This document shows positions 9,001-17,401 of a DNA stretch of 64,000 nucleotides, in pieces. Source of the stretch: Asterias amurensis (lineage: Eukaryota; Echinodermata; Asteroidea; Forcipulatida; Asteriidae); contig NC_092656.1 in NCBI RefSeq assembly GCF_032118995.1, forward strand, positions 21,410,965 through 21,474,964, in the 5' to 3' direction. Positions within the stretch are counted from its first letter, which is position 1; each line of letters starts with the position of its first letter. A model generated the notes under the pieces. It ran no database searches. It was not told the DNA's origin and was given only the letters and a program-made list of their open reading frames with translations. Both the position numbers and the translations under genes were made by a program.

Positions 9001-11527
9001 TAACTTCCTCTCTGATCTTTTTCAAAATAATTTCAAAAACTCCATTGAACGGGAAAACTATTGTGTGCACTGCAGCTATTTCCTCAAAGCTACCAAGGAG
9101 TCTGGGACTGCCCCAAACATGGATTATCTGCAGTCACTGGCCCATGAGGGTTTGCTTTGAAAGCATTGAATAATGAGAGAGCCCAGTGTTTTGTTAGGGT
9201 CATAATCAAAATAAATAATGGTTCCGATAAGTATGCCTCCCCCAGAACTATGATTATAGAGTCTATATTTGCTCACATCCTGGTGCCAATGATTTTTATG
9301 ATTATTTAATTGTTTGAGACAAGGTTTTCATCAGCCGATCAGGAACTGGAATATTAAGCTATGAATTTATGAATGAAATTATGGTTCACTTGGTTCTTTT
9401 AAAATAAGTGTAAGTTGACAATGAAAATTTTCTGAGAAAAAAATTGTTTGTCTTTTTAACTACATGTACTAGGGAAACAGGGGATGAGTGTAAAGATGGT
9501 TTTGTTATTCGCAGGTTGATAAACCATTGCCTTCAGATATTTTGGAGAATGTATTTGCAAAAAAAATGTACACCAATGAACATGTGAAATGAGATGAGAC
9601 TTACAATTAATAATGATAATAATAACAATAATAATAATAACAATAATAATAACAATAATAACAAGACTTGTAATGCGCATGTATCCACCCTGCTGGGTGT
9701 TCAATTATATACAAAAGTACATTTTAATAAGCAAAATACGTTTTACACAAATAGTTCAAAAAATCACCAATGTTACACTGAAACAAGAACAAATGGCCCT
9801 TGAACAAAACATTTAGCTGGTGGAATTTGAAGGGATGGCTTTTTTCTCTGAGATTAAGAACTGAAGAATAGATTGAATTTCACACTGTAGGCCTACTGCA
9901 CTGCGAGCCAAACTAAGAATGTTACACATATTACATACATGTACCAGAGGGGACCCAACTGCTCAATGTTGTACAGGTGTACACACACACAAATGTTCAA
10001 ATATACAGGCCTGCCAAAAGTAATGATGTGTACCGAATGTACATGTAGGTTGAACATAGTACACTTTAAAGCCATTGGACCCTTTCGGTAAACAGTGTTG
10101 TCCAAGGCCCACACTTAGTGTACCTCAACTTCTATATCAAATAACAAACCTGTGAAAATTTAGGCTCAATCGGTCATCGGAGTCAGGAGAAACCAACGGA
10201 AAACCCCACACTTGTTTCCGCGCGCTTCGCCGTGTCATGACATGTGTTAAAAATAAATCCGTAATTCTCGTTAACGAGAACTTATATTGTATTGCTGTTT
10301 TCTCAAAAAGTAAAGCATTTCATGGACTAATATTTCAAGAGAAGTATTTCACCATTGCCTTCTGTAAACCCTTTAAGTTATTTGTTAATCTGTGAACTTT
10401 TACCTTTTTTTCTGAACCGAAAGGGTCCAATGGCTTTAAAACAAGTTGTAAAGAATGTTCCGTGTATTTATGCCATGAACTGAGGCAACTCAAACAGTTG
10501 GTGCACAAACACAAGCATGTATAAACACAGGCCTTCATGTACCCAAAGTAATTTATGTCAGTTAGTAAGGGAATAAAAGGGTAGCGACAAGTTCTTACAT
10601 GGCCGTTTAAAGCCGACAGGGTCGAATTGCCGTGTGATGAAGCGCACGGCAAGAACCTTGCAAGGTTTTAAACTGACGTTTAAGAACGAGTCTCTACTCT
10701 TTTATCCCCATTCATAAATGCCCTTTTGTTAAAAAAACATTAAAAAAATACAATTACAGACACTTTGACAGTTGAAAATTCGAGGTTTGAAATATTTTTT
10801 TCAAAAACTTTGTGAAGAGTCTGTTGCGCGTGGGTTGTGTGTACGCCAAAATAGATTACGCGCTGTTACTAACAGCTATGAATTGCGTTCCATGTGAAAA
10901 TCTTGCGTGCTTGACACGTGGAAGCCAGCCAGTTATAAACACTGGTTATTATCAACCGTTTAAACACCCCCACGTGACGCGCTCTCCACCAATAGGAGTA
11001 GAGAAACTGTCAGGGGTAATTATGAATACAATGTAAAAGAGTTGTTTAGAATGATCCAAGAACTCACGGCATATTATTATCAACATGATCAACAGACCAG
11101 CTCCCTCTCACAGACGATAAAGCCGTAGCAAACTGCTTCCCTCCTGTCTTTCCCATGTTTCACAACAGCGACGACGTGTTAACCATCACACAGCAAATCT
11201 TTCAACATAAGTCCACCTCTCCGTTCCCAACGAGGACTCACGCTGCATCCCCTCCGCCAAGAAGCGAACATATGACAGACTTTAACAGTCAGTAACCCCT
11301 TTCCCCTCCCCCCAAATAAACCACATCACGATTGATCAAAAAAGAGGGCAGGAAACTAACTAAACAGTCGGGAAGGAAATTGGGCAGGAGACCAAAACAA
11401 GACAGCTAATTCCTTTTGTATTTTTAGCGGGTAACCCCTCCATGACTTACGGTTTATCGTCAAGTTTCACCTCTTCCCTCTGGGGTACCTCATCCCAACG
11501 AGTCACCCAGTTTTTCTTCTCACTCAT
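48..11527 (-). CDS. CSK: Csk-family (C-terminal Src kinase-like) tyrosine kinase, 3' end outside window
   Basis: Csk kinases phosphorylate the inhibitory C-terminal tyrosine of Src-family kinases. Exons in gene order: first exon A 11156-11068 or B 11527-11451; then 7505-7286, 6996-6900, 6107-6042, 5253-5151, 4581-4497, 917-844, 243-48. The coding sequence continues past the left edge. Phases agree at every junction. In isoform A numbering: SH2 domain about residues 31-103, starting WFHGKI with FLVRES at 53-58; linker; kinase N-lobe with glycine loop GRGNFGEV (152-159), catalytic Lys172 (VAIK), helix-C Glu187; HRDLAARN at 261-268, DFG at 281-283, and WTAPEA in the last exon. Csk/Matk rather than Src identity rests on [29 protein letters not shown] and [10 protein letters not shown]. 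The SH3 domain normal for the family is not encoded by either visible first exon. The gatekeeper position is Leu215, where Csk has Thr and Matk has Met. Matk/Ctk is the alternative name. The introns are packed with short repeats. Confidence 0.93.
1561..1679. repeat. GGGCCCAATTTCAT foldback (MITE-like), copy 1
   Basis: It begins GGGCCAATTTCATGGCTCTG and ends with the reverse complement (CAGAGCCATGAAATTGGGCC after TTAG). The arms share CAGAATTCTGCGCTTA. It is non-coding and belongs to the most abundant small element family of this window. Confidence 0.8.
2491..2755. repeat. GGGCCCAATTTCAT foldback, copy 2 (long form)
   Basis: It starts GGGTCCAATTTCATGGCTCT and ends AGCTATGAAATTGGACCC. The inner part carries GGCATTCTACGCTTAC and GCGCAGAATTC blocks also found at 45392-45614 and 61901-62147. 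It has terminal inverted repeats and no protein. Confidence 0.75.
2795..2870 (+). repeat. tRNA-derived SINE head
   Basis: It contains an A-box-like stretch (TGGTCTAGTTGGTGAGA) and a near-consensus B box (GGTTTGAATCC) inside a 5-bp T-arm stem GTGGG/CCCAC. There is no matching acceptor stem, so it is not a functional tRNA. Related, more decayed copies lie at about 2425-2480 and 38625-38690, both in the opposite orientation. Confidence 0.6.
3716..3838. repeat. Small inverted-repeat transposon (MITE)
   Basis: The left end CCCGGGTCATACACATCCTT and the right end GGAAGTATGAACCAGGC are imperfect inverted repeats. Both arms contain iterated GCGAATGCGAATGCGA / CGCATTCACATTCGC blocks. It is non-coding and sits within an intron of the kinase gene. 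Confidence 0.65.
4215..4357. repeat. GGCAGTGGACACTATTGG element, truncated copy
   Basis: The end sequence AATTACCAATAGTGTCCACT followed by GCCTTTAA matches the terminus of the 0.4-kb foldback family (full copies at 13025-13425, 15003-15389 and 37249-37644). The internal block TGTCACTTCAGAGGGAGCCG is also shared. Only one end remains. Confidence 0.75.
4685..4870 (-). repeat. tRNA-derived SINE-like repeat (degenerate B box), copy a
   Basis: It shares with 17825-18012 and 20440-20600 the order: TACACACAGC..ATGT(C/T)CCATC, GGACAAA, GACACAAGTGTCA, GGGACTC.A.CC.ACACTCT, GAGGT/CTTGA, GCCACGACAC. GGGACTCGAACCCACACT in the better copies is the reverse complement of a Pol III B box. It lies in a kinase intron. 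Confidence 0.55.
5354..5766. repeat. GGGCCCAATTTCAT foldback, two copies nested or abutting
   Basis: GGGCCCAATTTCATAGAGCT at 5354 and GGGGCCAATTTCATAGTGCT near 5496 start two units. The compound ends near 5766 with GCTCTTTGGAAATGGGTCCT. Variants of AGCAGCTCTATGAAATTGGG-type arms identify the family. Confidence 0.7.
6180..6352. repeat. Dispersed repeat with AGGCAATGAAGG..GATTGCC ends
   Basis: Conserved blocks are GAGGCAATGAAGGTGATTGC, GGTCATTGCCTTGGTGCC, CCTCATAGGGTG and TTACCAAGGAGAAAATG..TTGGTGCCC. The same blocks recur at 7625-7795, 13921-14063 (reverse), 34650-34733, 55664-55760 and 61786-61900. It is a small non-autonomous element. Confidence 0.65.
7089..7220. repeat. Foldback element, GGGGTGGATTTCACCAAA family
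   Basis: The left end GGGGTGGATTTCACCAAA pairs imperfectly with the right end TGTGTGAAATCGACCCC. The arms contain CTCGAGTTGGGACCAGTTAC / TAGGACTAGTCCCAACTC. A related copy is at 38739-38893. Confidence 0.7.
7625..7795. repeat. Dispersed repeat (AGGCAATGAAGG family), second copy
   Basis: It shares GAGGCAATGAAGGCGATTGC, GGTCATTGCCTTGGTGCC, CTCATAGGGTG and TTACCAAGGAGAAATTGAC with the copy at 6180. It directly abuts the foldback at 7801. Confidence 0.65.
7801..8022. repeat. GGGCCCAATTTCAT foldback, copy
   Basis: It has inverted ends GGCCAAATTTCATAGAGCTG and CAGCTCTATGAAATTGGGCC. The interior is AT-rich with GCTTA(G/T)CATG(A/G)AATTTCTTCC arms. Confidence 0.8.
8036..8138. repeat. Long hairpin with ACTACATGTAGT centre
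   Basis: The arm GCCATGGACAATGCTAAATC..GGAGAT pairs with ATCTCC..GATTTAGCATTGTTCATGGC with few mismatches. The middle is an A-rich/T-rich run around a TACATGTA palindrome. It could form a roughly 45-bp stem and is probably a small foldback transposon. Confidence 0.65.
8139..10064. other. Intron segment with few recognisable features
   Basis: This part of the first intron of the kinase gene contains a GATGATGAT run near 8180, a possible degenerate inverted pair (CCCAGCGGCCAGTC.. / ..GCGCTGGGTTCGAG between about 8350 and 8570), a (AAT/AAC)n microsatellite at about 9607-9665 and an ACAC run near 9980. I see no exon. Confidence 0.5.
9607..9665. repeat. (AAT/AAC)n microsatellite
   Basis: It is an interrupted trinucleotide tract of AATAATAAC-type units. 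Its apparent poly-Asn translation is an artefact of the repeat. Confidence 0.9.
10065..10440. repeat. Foldback MITE, TTTAAAGCCATTGGACCC family, copy 1
   Basis: It begins TTTAAAGCCATTGGACCCTT and ends with its inverse AAGGGTCCAATGGCTTTAAA. The interior includes CAATCGGTCATCGGAGTC, GCCGTGTCATGACATGTGTT and AAAGCATTTCATGGA. Other copies are at 12651-13030 and 39340-39714. TTAA within the ends would fit TTAA-targeting (piggyBac-like) mobilisation, but this is inference; no transposase is present. Confidence 0.85.
10568..10712. repeat. Inverted-repeat element
   Basis: The left arm GGGAATAAAAGGGTAGCGAC and the reverse complement of the right arm (GGGGATAAAAGAGTAGAGAC) match through about 40 bp, continuing into GTTCTTA..CGTTTAAA. 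It lies in the first intron of the kinase gene. Confidence 0.7.
11068..11156 (-). CDS. CSK: Csk-like alternative first exon A (Met-Gly-Lys start)
   Basis: The ATG is at 11156-11154 and the donor is GTGAGT just below 11068, with the exon ending in CC so that the next exon completes Pro before WFHGKI. It encodes 29 residues beginning [15 protein letters not shown], then a stretch with [13 protein letters not shown]. No SH3 residues are present. Gly2 with Lys3 and Lys7 resembles the N-myristoylation signal of Src-family proteins, although position 6 is Gly rather than the favoured Ser/Thr. I saw no good polypyrimidine tract or acceptor directly upstream, so I read this as a true first exon with its own promoter. 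Confidence 0.75.
11451..11527 (-). CDS. CSK: Csk-like alternative first exon B (MSEKK start)
   Basis: The ATG is at 11527-11525. It encodes 25 residues beginning [20 protein letters not shown], followed by KLDDK, and ends in CC before a GTAAGT donor. It is therefore phase-matched to the SH2 exon at 7505 and gives KLDDK-P-WFHGKI. Exon A has the same CC/donor arrangement 295 bp downstream, so the two behave as mutually exclusive starts. It is acidic/basic mixed, with no recognised domain. Confidence 0.65.
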
Positions 11528-12650
11528 GACTGGTTTAGCAGCTTCGGTAGCTTCCAATCAACATTGGGAGCCGTCTGAAGGGGGAGGTCTGGGATGGCGG
11601 CTGCGTTAATAAAGTCAGACAGAAAGAAGAAGAAAAAAACGAGAGGAAGATATTAATTTAAAGTGATTCAGACCTGTTCAACCGGAATCAATGTAAGTTT
11701 TATGACGTCAAAGTGACCAAAATATGATGGGCTAATTATAGCGTGGTTAATTGTCCCACTAAACTTAACTACAGACGAGGCTCTATCACACCACAAACTA
11801 TTTTCCTCGTATAGTATATGCCCCAATCCCCAACCCACATCCCCATAGGAAGTACGTCCAATATGTTACTAACCTACATGTATCAAACCATGGAGGTAGT
11901 TCTAATATACCTCCATGATCGGTATTCGGTATGTCTCTTGCAAAAATAAAAACACACACCTTGAATTGTTTTTTATTAAAAATAATCACATATAGGCCTA
12001 ATATTTGTAGTCTCTTGAGTCTAATTGGAAAATTATCATAAATTCCAAGTCTAGGGTTTATCAAGATTGAACTGTAACTTCAACTTTAACTTGGCCTATA
12101 GGTCTGACACTAGTTGACATGGTTTGAACTTACACTCAGATTTTACCTACATGCATGTAGCATGCTGCATGCATAATATTCAATTTGTCTGTAGCTGGTA
12201 GCTTAGTTGCGATAAAGTAACCCTCCTGCCAACGACAGGAGGATTTTGTGATCACAACTACTGGTAGCTGTGTACAGTCAGACAGTGTACACCTTGTGTC
12301 ATGCCATTACCTACACAAACACTAACATTGTTATATTATAAGTAAACACTGTGTACTTTACTCTTTGGCCACTGCCATTAACCCCCCCCCTCAATACTTT
12401 ACCAGTTGCTTCCTTCCCAATCTCCATTGAATGAGCCAAATCCAGGTACCCCTGTATTACAGTATCAGTAGGCCCTAGTAGCTACGGTAATTATTGTTTG
12501 CTTGGGGGGGGGAGCAAACCAAACCATAGGCCTAGAGGAGAGAGTTTCCTTCTCCCCTAAATGGAATTTATATTATAAAATGAAATTGAAGCATCAAATC
12601 ACCCTGTTGTCTGTGATACTACACAATAGGCCAACATGGTGTGGACAGAG

Positions 12651-13030
12651 TTTAAAGCCATTATACACTTTCGTAAACAGTATTGTCCAAGTCCCACACT
12701 TCGTGTATCACAACTTATATATAAAATAACAGACCTGTGAAAATTTAGGTTCAATCGGTCATCGGAGTCGGGAGAACATAACGGGAAAACCCATTACTTG
12801 TTTCCGCGCATTTCGCCGTGTCATGACATGTGTTTAAAATAAATCCGTAATTCTCGCTAAAGAGAATTTATATTGTTTTAATGTTTTCTCAAAAAGTAAA
12901 GCATTTCATGGAACAATATTTCAAAAGAAGTCTTTCACCATTACCTTCTGTAAACCCTGTAAATTATTTGTAAATCTGTGAACTTTTTTTTTTTCCTGTA
13001 CCTACATGTAAAGGGTATAATGGCTTTAAA
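12651..13030. repeat. Foldback MITE, TTTAAAGCCATTGGACCC family, copy 2
   Basis: It starts TTTAAAGCCATTATACACTT and ends AAGGGTATAATGGCTTTAAA. The ends carry matching compensatory differences (ATACAC.. against ..GTATAA), so the two termini have stayed complementary to each other. The interior is collinear with copy 1. Confidence 0.85.
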
Positions 13031-13425
13031 GGCAGTGGACACTCTTGGTAATTACTTAAAATAATTATTAGCATAAAACCTTACTTGGTGACGAGTAATC
13101 GGCAGAGGTTGATGGTATAAAACATTGTGAGAAACGGCTCCCTCTGAAGTGACATAGTTTTCGAGAAAGAATTTGATTTTTCACGAATTTGATTTCGAGA
13201 CCTCAGATTTAGAATTTGAGGTCTCAAAATCAACCATCTAAACACACACAACTTTGTGTGACACAGAGGGTGTTTTTTCTTTCATTATTATCTCGCAACT
13301 TCAACGACCAATTGAGCTAAAATTTTCACAGGTTTGTTATTTTATGCATTAGGCCTATGTGTTGAGATACACCAAGTGAGAAGACTGGTCTTTGAAAATT
13401 ACCAATTAGTGTCCAGGGTCTTTAA
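13025..13425. repeat. Foldback MITE, TTAAAGGCAGTGGACACTATTGG family, copy 1
   Basis: It opens TTTAAAGGCAGTGGACACTC and closes ACCAATTAGTGTCCAGGGTC then TTTAA. The interior has AAACGGCTCCCTCTGAAGTG, ATTTGATTTCGAGACCTCAG/inverse, ACACAACTTTGTGTGACA and TTTTCACAGGTTTGTTATTT. It shares the TTTAAAG junction with the preceding MITE. Confidence 0.85.
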
Positions 13426-13920
13426 TGCCTACATGGAGTGTAAAGTTTTTACACCTTCCCCCACCTTCCCAACATGAGTTAGTGAACATTGACACCCAAC
13501 ACTTCATTACACTGGGTAGTAGTGTTAAACCATGGAGGAAGAGTTGACACAAGCTGCAATCTAAAAACACTGGCAAACTAGCATATATATATACAGTAAT
13601 ATGCTTAACTTGTTCTGTACAGTGCTTCAATGACATTGTAAGTGTACAACACTTTTTTTCTGCACACAGACTATACTAAATGTACTCGTTGCACTAAGAG
13701 CTTGTTTTCAAAACAGTTCATATTCCATACCAAGATTCATTTAAAGAAAACAATGCAGTCTGAGTCTATGCCTAGTGGCTTCATTTCAAATAACCATTTC
13801 CAGATGTCTCATCAATAAAGCAGCATTAAAAGGTAATTGAAAACATGTTTTGGGGAATCAATCATTCTTGAATTATTTTACAGTGAACTCAACTTGCCAA
13901 TGTGAAAGGGGAAACACCAA

Positions 13921-14063
13921 AGGCCTGGTAACATTTTCTCATCGATAGTACGGTGTATGAGGAAATTATAAATTTCTGCTGTCGAGCATTTCGAGGGCAT
14001 AAAGGGCAACAACCAGGGGGCATGGAGGCAATGGCCTTGGTTGCCTCTATGAAGGATCAGGTC
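13921..14063 (-). repeat. Dispersed repeat (AGGCAATGAAGG family), inverted copy
   Basis: GGCCTGGTAACATTTTCTCA.. and GGCAATGGCCTTGGTTGCCT match the reverse complement of the copies at 6180 and 7625. Confidence 0.55.
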
Positions 14064-15002
14064 TGTTGGAAATTTTTCCCAAAGGTTGAAACTGTGTTAA
14101 AGCATGTTAAGCTCCGGAAATCGCCCAAAAGTCTTTCAACACGTAGAGTTGCAAATATGCACTTGTTGAAAAAAGTCTGAATTGATTACTTGCTAATATT
14201 TAAATTTTGTAGTGAGCAAACCACCCTAATATTTCCATCCAAAATGGTTGGAAAAAAATAAATCCCGCCTTTTTCGCCAAAATTTTGTTTAAAACTGAAA
14301 CTTGAAAGAACCTTCATTGAAAATAATTTTCCACTCAAATTATATACAAGTGAATTTATTTTACGTTAAAATACTTTTGAATGAATTTTTCAGACTGATT
14401 GAATAAAATGTTAGTGGTCAAGTGCATCTGCAATGCAATGCTCGACTGCACTTATTATTGTCTGCACATCAAATTAATTTGTTCATTGATGCACAGCAGA
14501 CACAGAAAATAATGAGTTATATGATAATGAGATACTACAAATATGACACACTGTCAAAATGACAGCATGAATTTTGATTGTTGTAGTGTGTCAGACTATC
14601 CTGGGGAGAAGTTAACTGCTTATCAACTGAAAGAGCCAAGTTGCTTTTTATCAGATGGTTAATTTTCAAATGGACCTTGTTTCAGAGGTCTGTTCTGCTA
14701 TCGTCAAATCGTTTAGTGGATAATATAGCAGTTCTAGGAGTAAGCCACGCCAATACTGTACACTGTATAAAAACTAACTTAATTAAAAACCCAAATAATT
14801 AAAAACACAATGATTATTTGGAGTACACGTATCATCAATTATTTTTCACACACAGACAATAAGCATTCGTACCATATCATTTCAGCGACAAACAGACAGT
14901 GTGACACATACAAATAACACAGCTTACATAATTTGCAAAAAATTGCATATTATTACATCAAAAATTAAAATGTGACATTGATTGACCATTTATGATTTTA
15001 AT

Positions 15003-15389
15003 ATTGGTAATTGTCATTGACCAGTCTTCTCATTTGGTGTATATTAGCATATATGCAATGCATAAAATAAAAAGCCTGTGAATATTTAAGCTCAATCAAT
15101 TGGTCGTCAAAGTTGCGAGATAATAACAAAAGAAAAAACACCCTTGTCACACAAGTTGTGTTGTGTGCTTTCACATTCTTGATTTCGAGACCTCAAATTC
15201 TAAATAAATCTTAGACCCTCAAAACCAAATTCATGGAAAATTACTTCTTTCTCGAAAACTATGTCACTTCCGAGGGAGCCGTTTCTCACAATGTTGACAC
15301 CATCAACCTCTCCCCATTACTCTTCACAAAGAAAGGTTTTATGCTAATAATTATTTTGAGTAATTACCAATAGTGTCCACTGCCTTTAT
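15003..15389 (-). repeat. Foldback MITE, TTAAAGGCAGTGGACACTATTGG family, copy 2
   Basis: It is in reverse orientation to the copy at 13025. It ends AATTACCAATAGTGTCCACT then GCCTTTA. Internal blocks (ACACAAGTTGTGTTGTGT, CCGAGGGAGCCGTTTCTCAC) are shared. Confidence 0.85.
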
Positions 15390-16176
15390 TAAATTATAAT
15401 GATTATTTATTGACCATGTTGACAGTTGACTGTTGACAACCTTTTAATTTAAGACCTCCAAGTTACAATGAATTAGGCCCTATAAAACTATAGATAGAGC
15501 ATACACAGGAGATGACAGAGTGTACTTGCAGTTGATTTTCTCAATCAGTTACTTCCATAATCAGAGGCAAAGTAAGGATGGGCGAAGGGTCCAATAATTT
15601 TCTTATTTCCATGGAAATTCTGAATCTGACCGAGTTGAGCGAATTCGGCTGCTGTGCTGCGTTGTGTAGCACTGTAGGTCAGTGATGTCATGATCATGAA
15701 ATGATGCACTCGCCGGGCCTCACGCATTGATTGATTGGTTGCAATTATTAATTATTTTAATTATTTGTCATCCTCAATTTAGTTCACTTTTCATCAATAA
15801 TTTCACTGCAAAAGAGAAGAAATCATACTCACGCAAATAAATAGCACTAAAGAAGTTTGCGGTCGTGCCAAATCACCTCGCGTGTGCTAAGTCCAGATTT
15901 TTTTCCCTGCATTTATTTATGTCAGTCAGGACTTCCGCGTTCCATCTATAAATTAATTCATCAAGAAGAAAAAAAATTCAGAGAATAGTTTAATATTAAC
16001 CCTGTTCCCAGGTTGAATTCACTGCATCGGTTTTGGTTAGATTTCGAGGTATTTAAGTACGAGGTTGATTTTGTGTCAGGTATCCAACCCCCTTTAATAC
16101 GTTCAATCTTAAATATTTTTTATCCTGACGGTACCAGACTACTCATAAAAAAAAACAAGAGTTTTGCTATCTCTGA

Positions 16177-16256
16177 ATGGAACAGCTGGTCGACAACACC
16201 AAGCGAGAGGTTCGAGAGGCGGCTGGAAAAGTCCGCAAATAGCGGCCATAAAAGAG
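16177..16256 (+). other. Candidate 5' non-coding exon of ANKRA2 with a 21-codon uORF
   Basis: An ATG at 16177 opens a short frame (21 residues starting MEQLVDNTKREVREAAGKVR) that stops at 16240-16242. Fourteen bases later a GTATGA donor follows AAAGAG at 16256. The next plausible acceptor is at 17361, 40 bases before the ANKRA2 start. The 5' limit of the exon is unknown. It could instead be unrelated sequence. Confidence 0.35.
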
Positions 16257-16456
16257 GTATGAATACCTTCGTTATCACTATCAATGTATCGACTAAATTA
16301 TAGGTAATTGGTTGCATGTGTAGAGATGTGGAGAGTGATTGTTTTTGCTAGCTACCACCAGAGCCTTCTCTCTGTTGCTGCCCGAGCGTTCATCCTGCCT
16401 TTTGTTTGCTGAGTGAACTTTGTTGTTGCTTGTTGAATTGAAAGAAGGGCAAAGGG

Positions 16457-16545
16457 TACTCCTAGAACTATTTCGGTTTCGTCCGGCTATCGTCTCCCGT
16501 TACGGGAGACGATAGCCGGACGAAACCGAAATAGTTCTAGGAGTA
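16457..16545. repeat. Perfect 44-bp inverted repeat with 1-base loop
   Basis: The left arm 16457-16500 (TACTCCTAGAACTATTTCGG onward) is the exact reverse complement of the right arm 16502-16545, with a single T between them. Nothing coding is involved. A related short end (TTCTAGGAGTAAGCC) occurs near 14733. Confidence 0.97.
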
Positions 16546-16980
16546 GGCAAAGGAAAGCCACTGACTGTGCATTGGATGGGGATGTCACCTGTCCAGATGT
16601 CAATGTGATGTCAGTCACGGTGGGTCTGTTGCCGGGTTAGAGAGTACAGTCAGTGGACAAACAATTACCATGGAGCTGTTCCGTCCCAACTATAGTTTGG
16701 GACGATTATCAAGTTGGGCCGGAACAGAGCTATTTCTACCTCCATGCAAATAATATTAATTTTGTGTAGGCCTAAATTAAACCATTATTATAATTAATTT
16801 CAAACATCAACAAGACAAAAGAAAAACTTTCACAAGGACTCAATTTCAACATGTTCAAGGAGAACAAAAATTAAGATTTTAAAGTTAAAACAAAATTAGT
16901 GAATTGTTTGTTCGCTCTTTTTCTAATGTTGTGTTGTTTTGTTTTGGGGTTTTTCCTCCTCTCATAAACATATTCATACC

Positions 16981-17017
16981 CTTTTTTTTTTCTTTTTTTT
17001 TTTTTTTTTTTTTTTTA
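16981..17017. repeat. Poly-T tract
   Basis: A run of T with one C interruption, upstream of the ANKRA2 coding exon. Confidence 0.9.
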
Positions 17018-17361
17018 AATCATGTTTATGCTAATTGTTGAGGGGTGAGGAAGCATGGAAGTCTTAGGTGTCGTTGTGTTTTTATTTTATTTTTCTAATA
17101 GTTATGACTGATCTCGACCCCATTTAATTTTAACCCATTTTCACCACCCACTTAAAAGTATCGAAAAACCCATAAATTGTCCAGAAATTTAATCTCAAAA
17201 ATAGTTAAACTAAGACTCCAGGAGAAGACTTGGTATATTTAAGGCTTACAAAATTCAAAATCAAATTTATGGATACATACTTGTTTTTCTAGCTGTTTTT
17301 CTTTCAGGACTACTTTTGTCTTTTCTTCAAAAACTTAACCTTCCATCTTTTTAATTGTCAG

Positions 17362-17379
17362 ATGATTTCTAGTAGTTGA
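17362..17379 (+). promoter_or_regulatory. Short uORF in ANKRA2 leader
   Basis: ATG ATT TCT AGT AGT TGA begins immediately after a candidate 3' splice site (TTAATTGTCAG) and ends 22 bases before the main start codon. If this acceptor is used, the leader keeps a five-residue uORF. Confidence 0.45.
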
Positions 17380-17401
17380 GATTGAAGCAGTCTCGAAAGC
17401 C

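Larger units (their letters stand above)
11528..16099. other. Divergent spacer between Csk-like kinase and ANKRA2
   Basis: It contains no coding exon that I can support. It holds a TTTAAAGCCATTGG MITE (12651-13030) abutting a GGCAGTGGACACT MITE (13025-13425), a dispersed repeat at 13921-14063 (reverse), another full MITE (15003-15389, reverse) and AT-rich DNA. An SH3-coding exon of the kinase could in principle hide here. Such exons are short; I looked on the minus strand for the usual ALYDY and IPSNYV-type stretches and did not find them. Confidence 0.5.

Noticed and set aside
9594-9816. Asn-rich open frames
   Set aside because: They are translations of an (AAT/AAC)n microsatellite.
16013-16303. 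96-residue open frame upstream of ANKRA2
   Set aside because: It has no ATG at its start and no recognisable domain, and it overlaps the better candidate leader exon in another frame.
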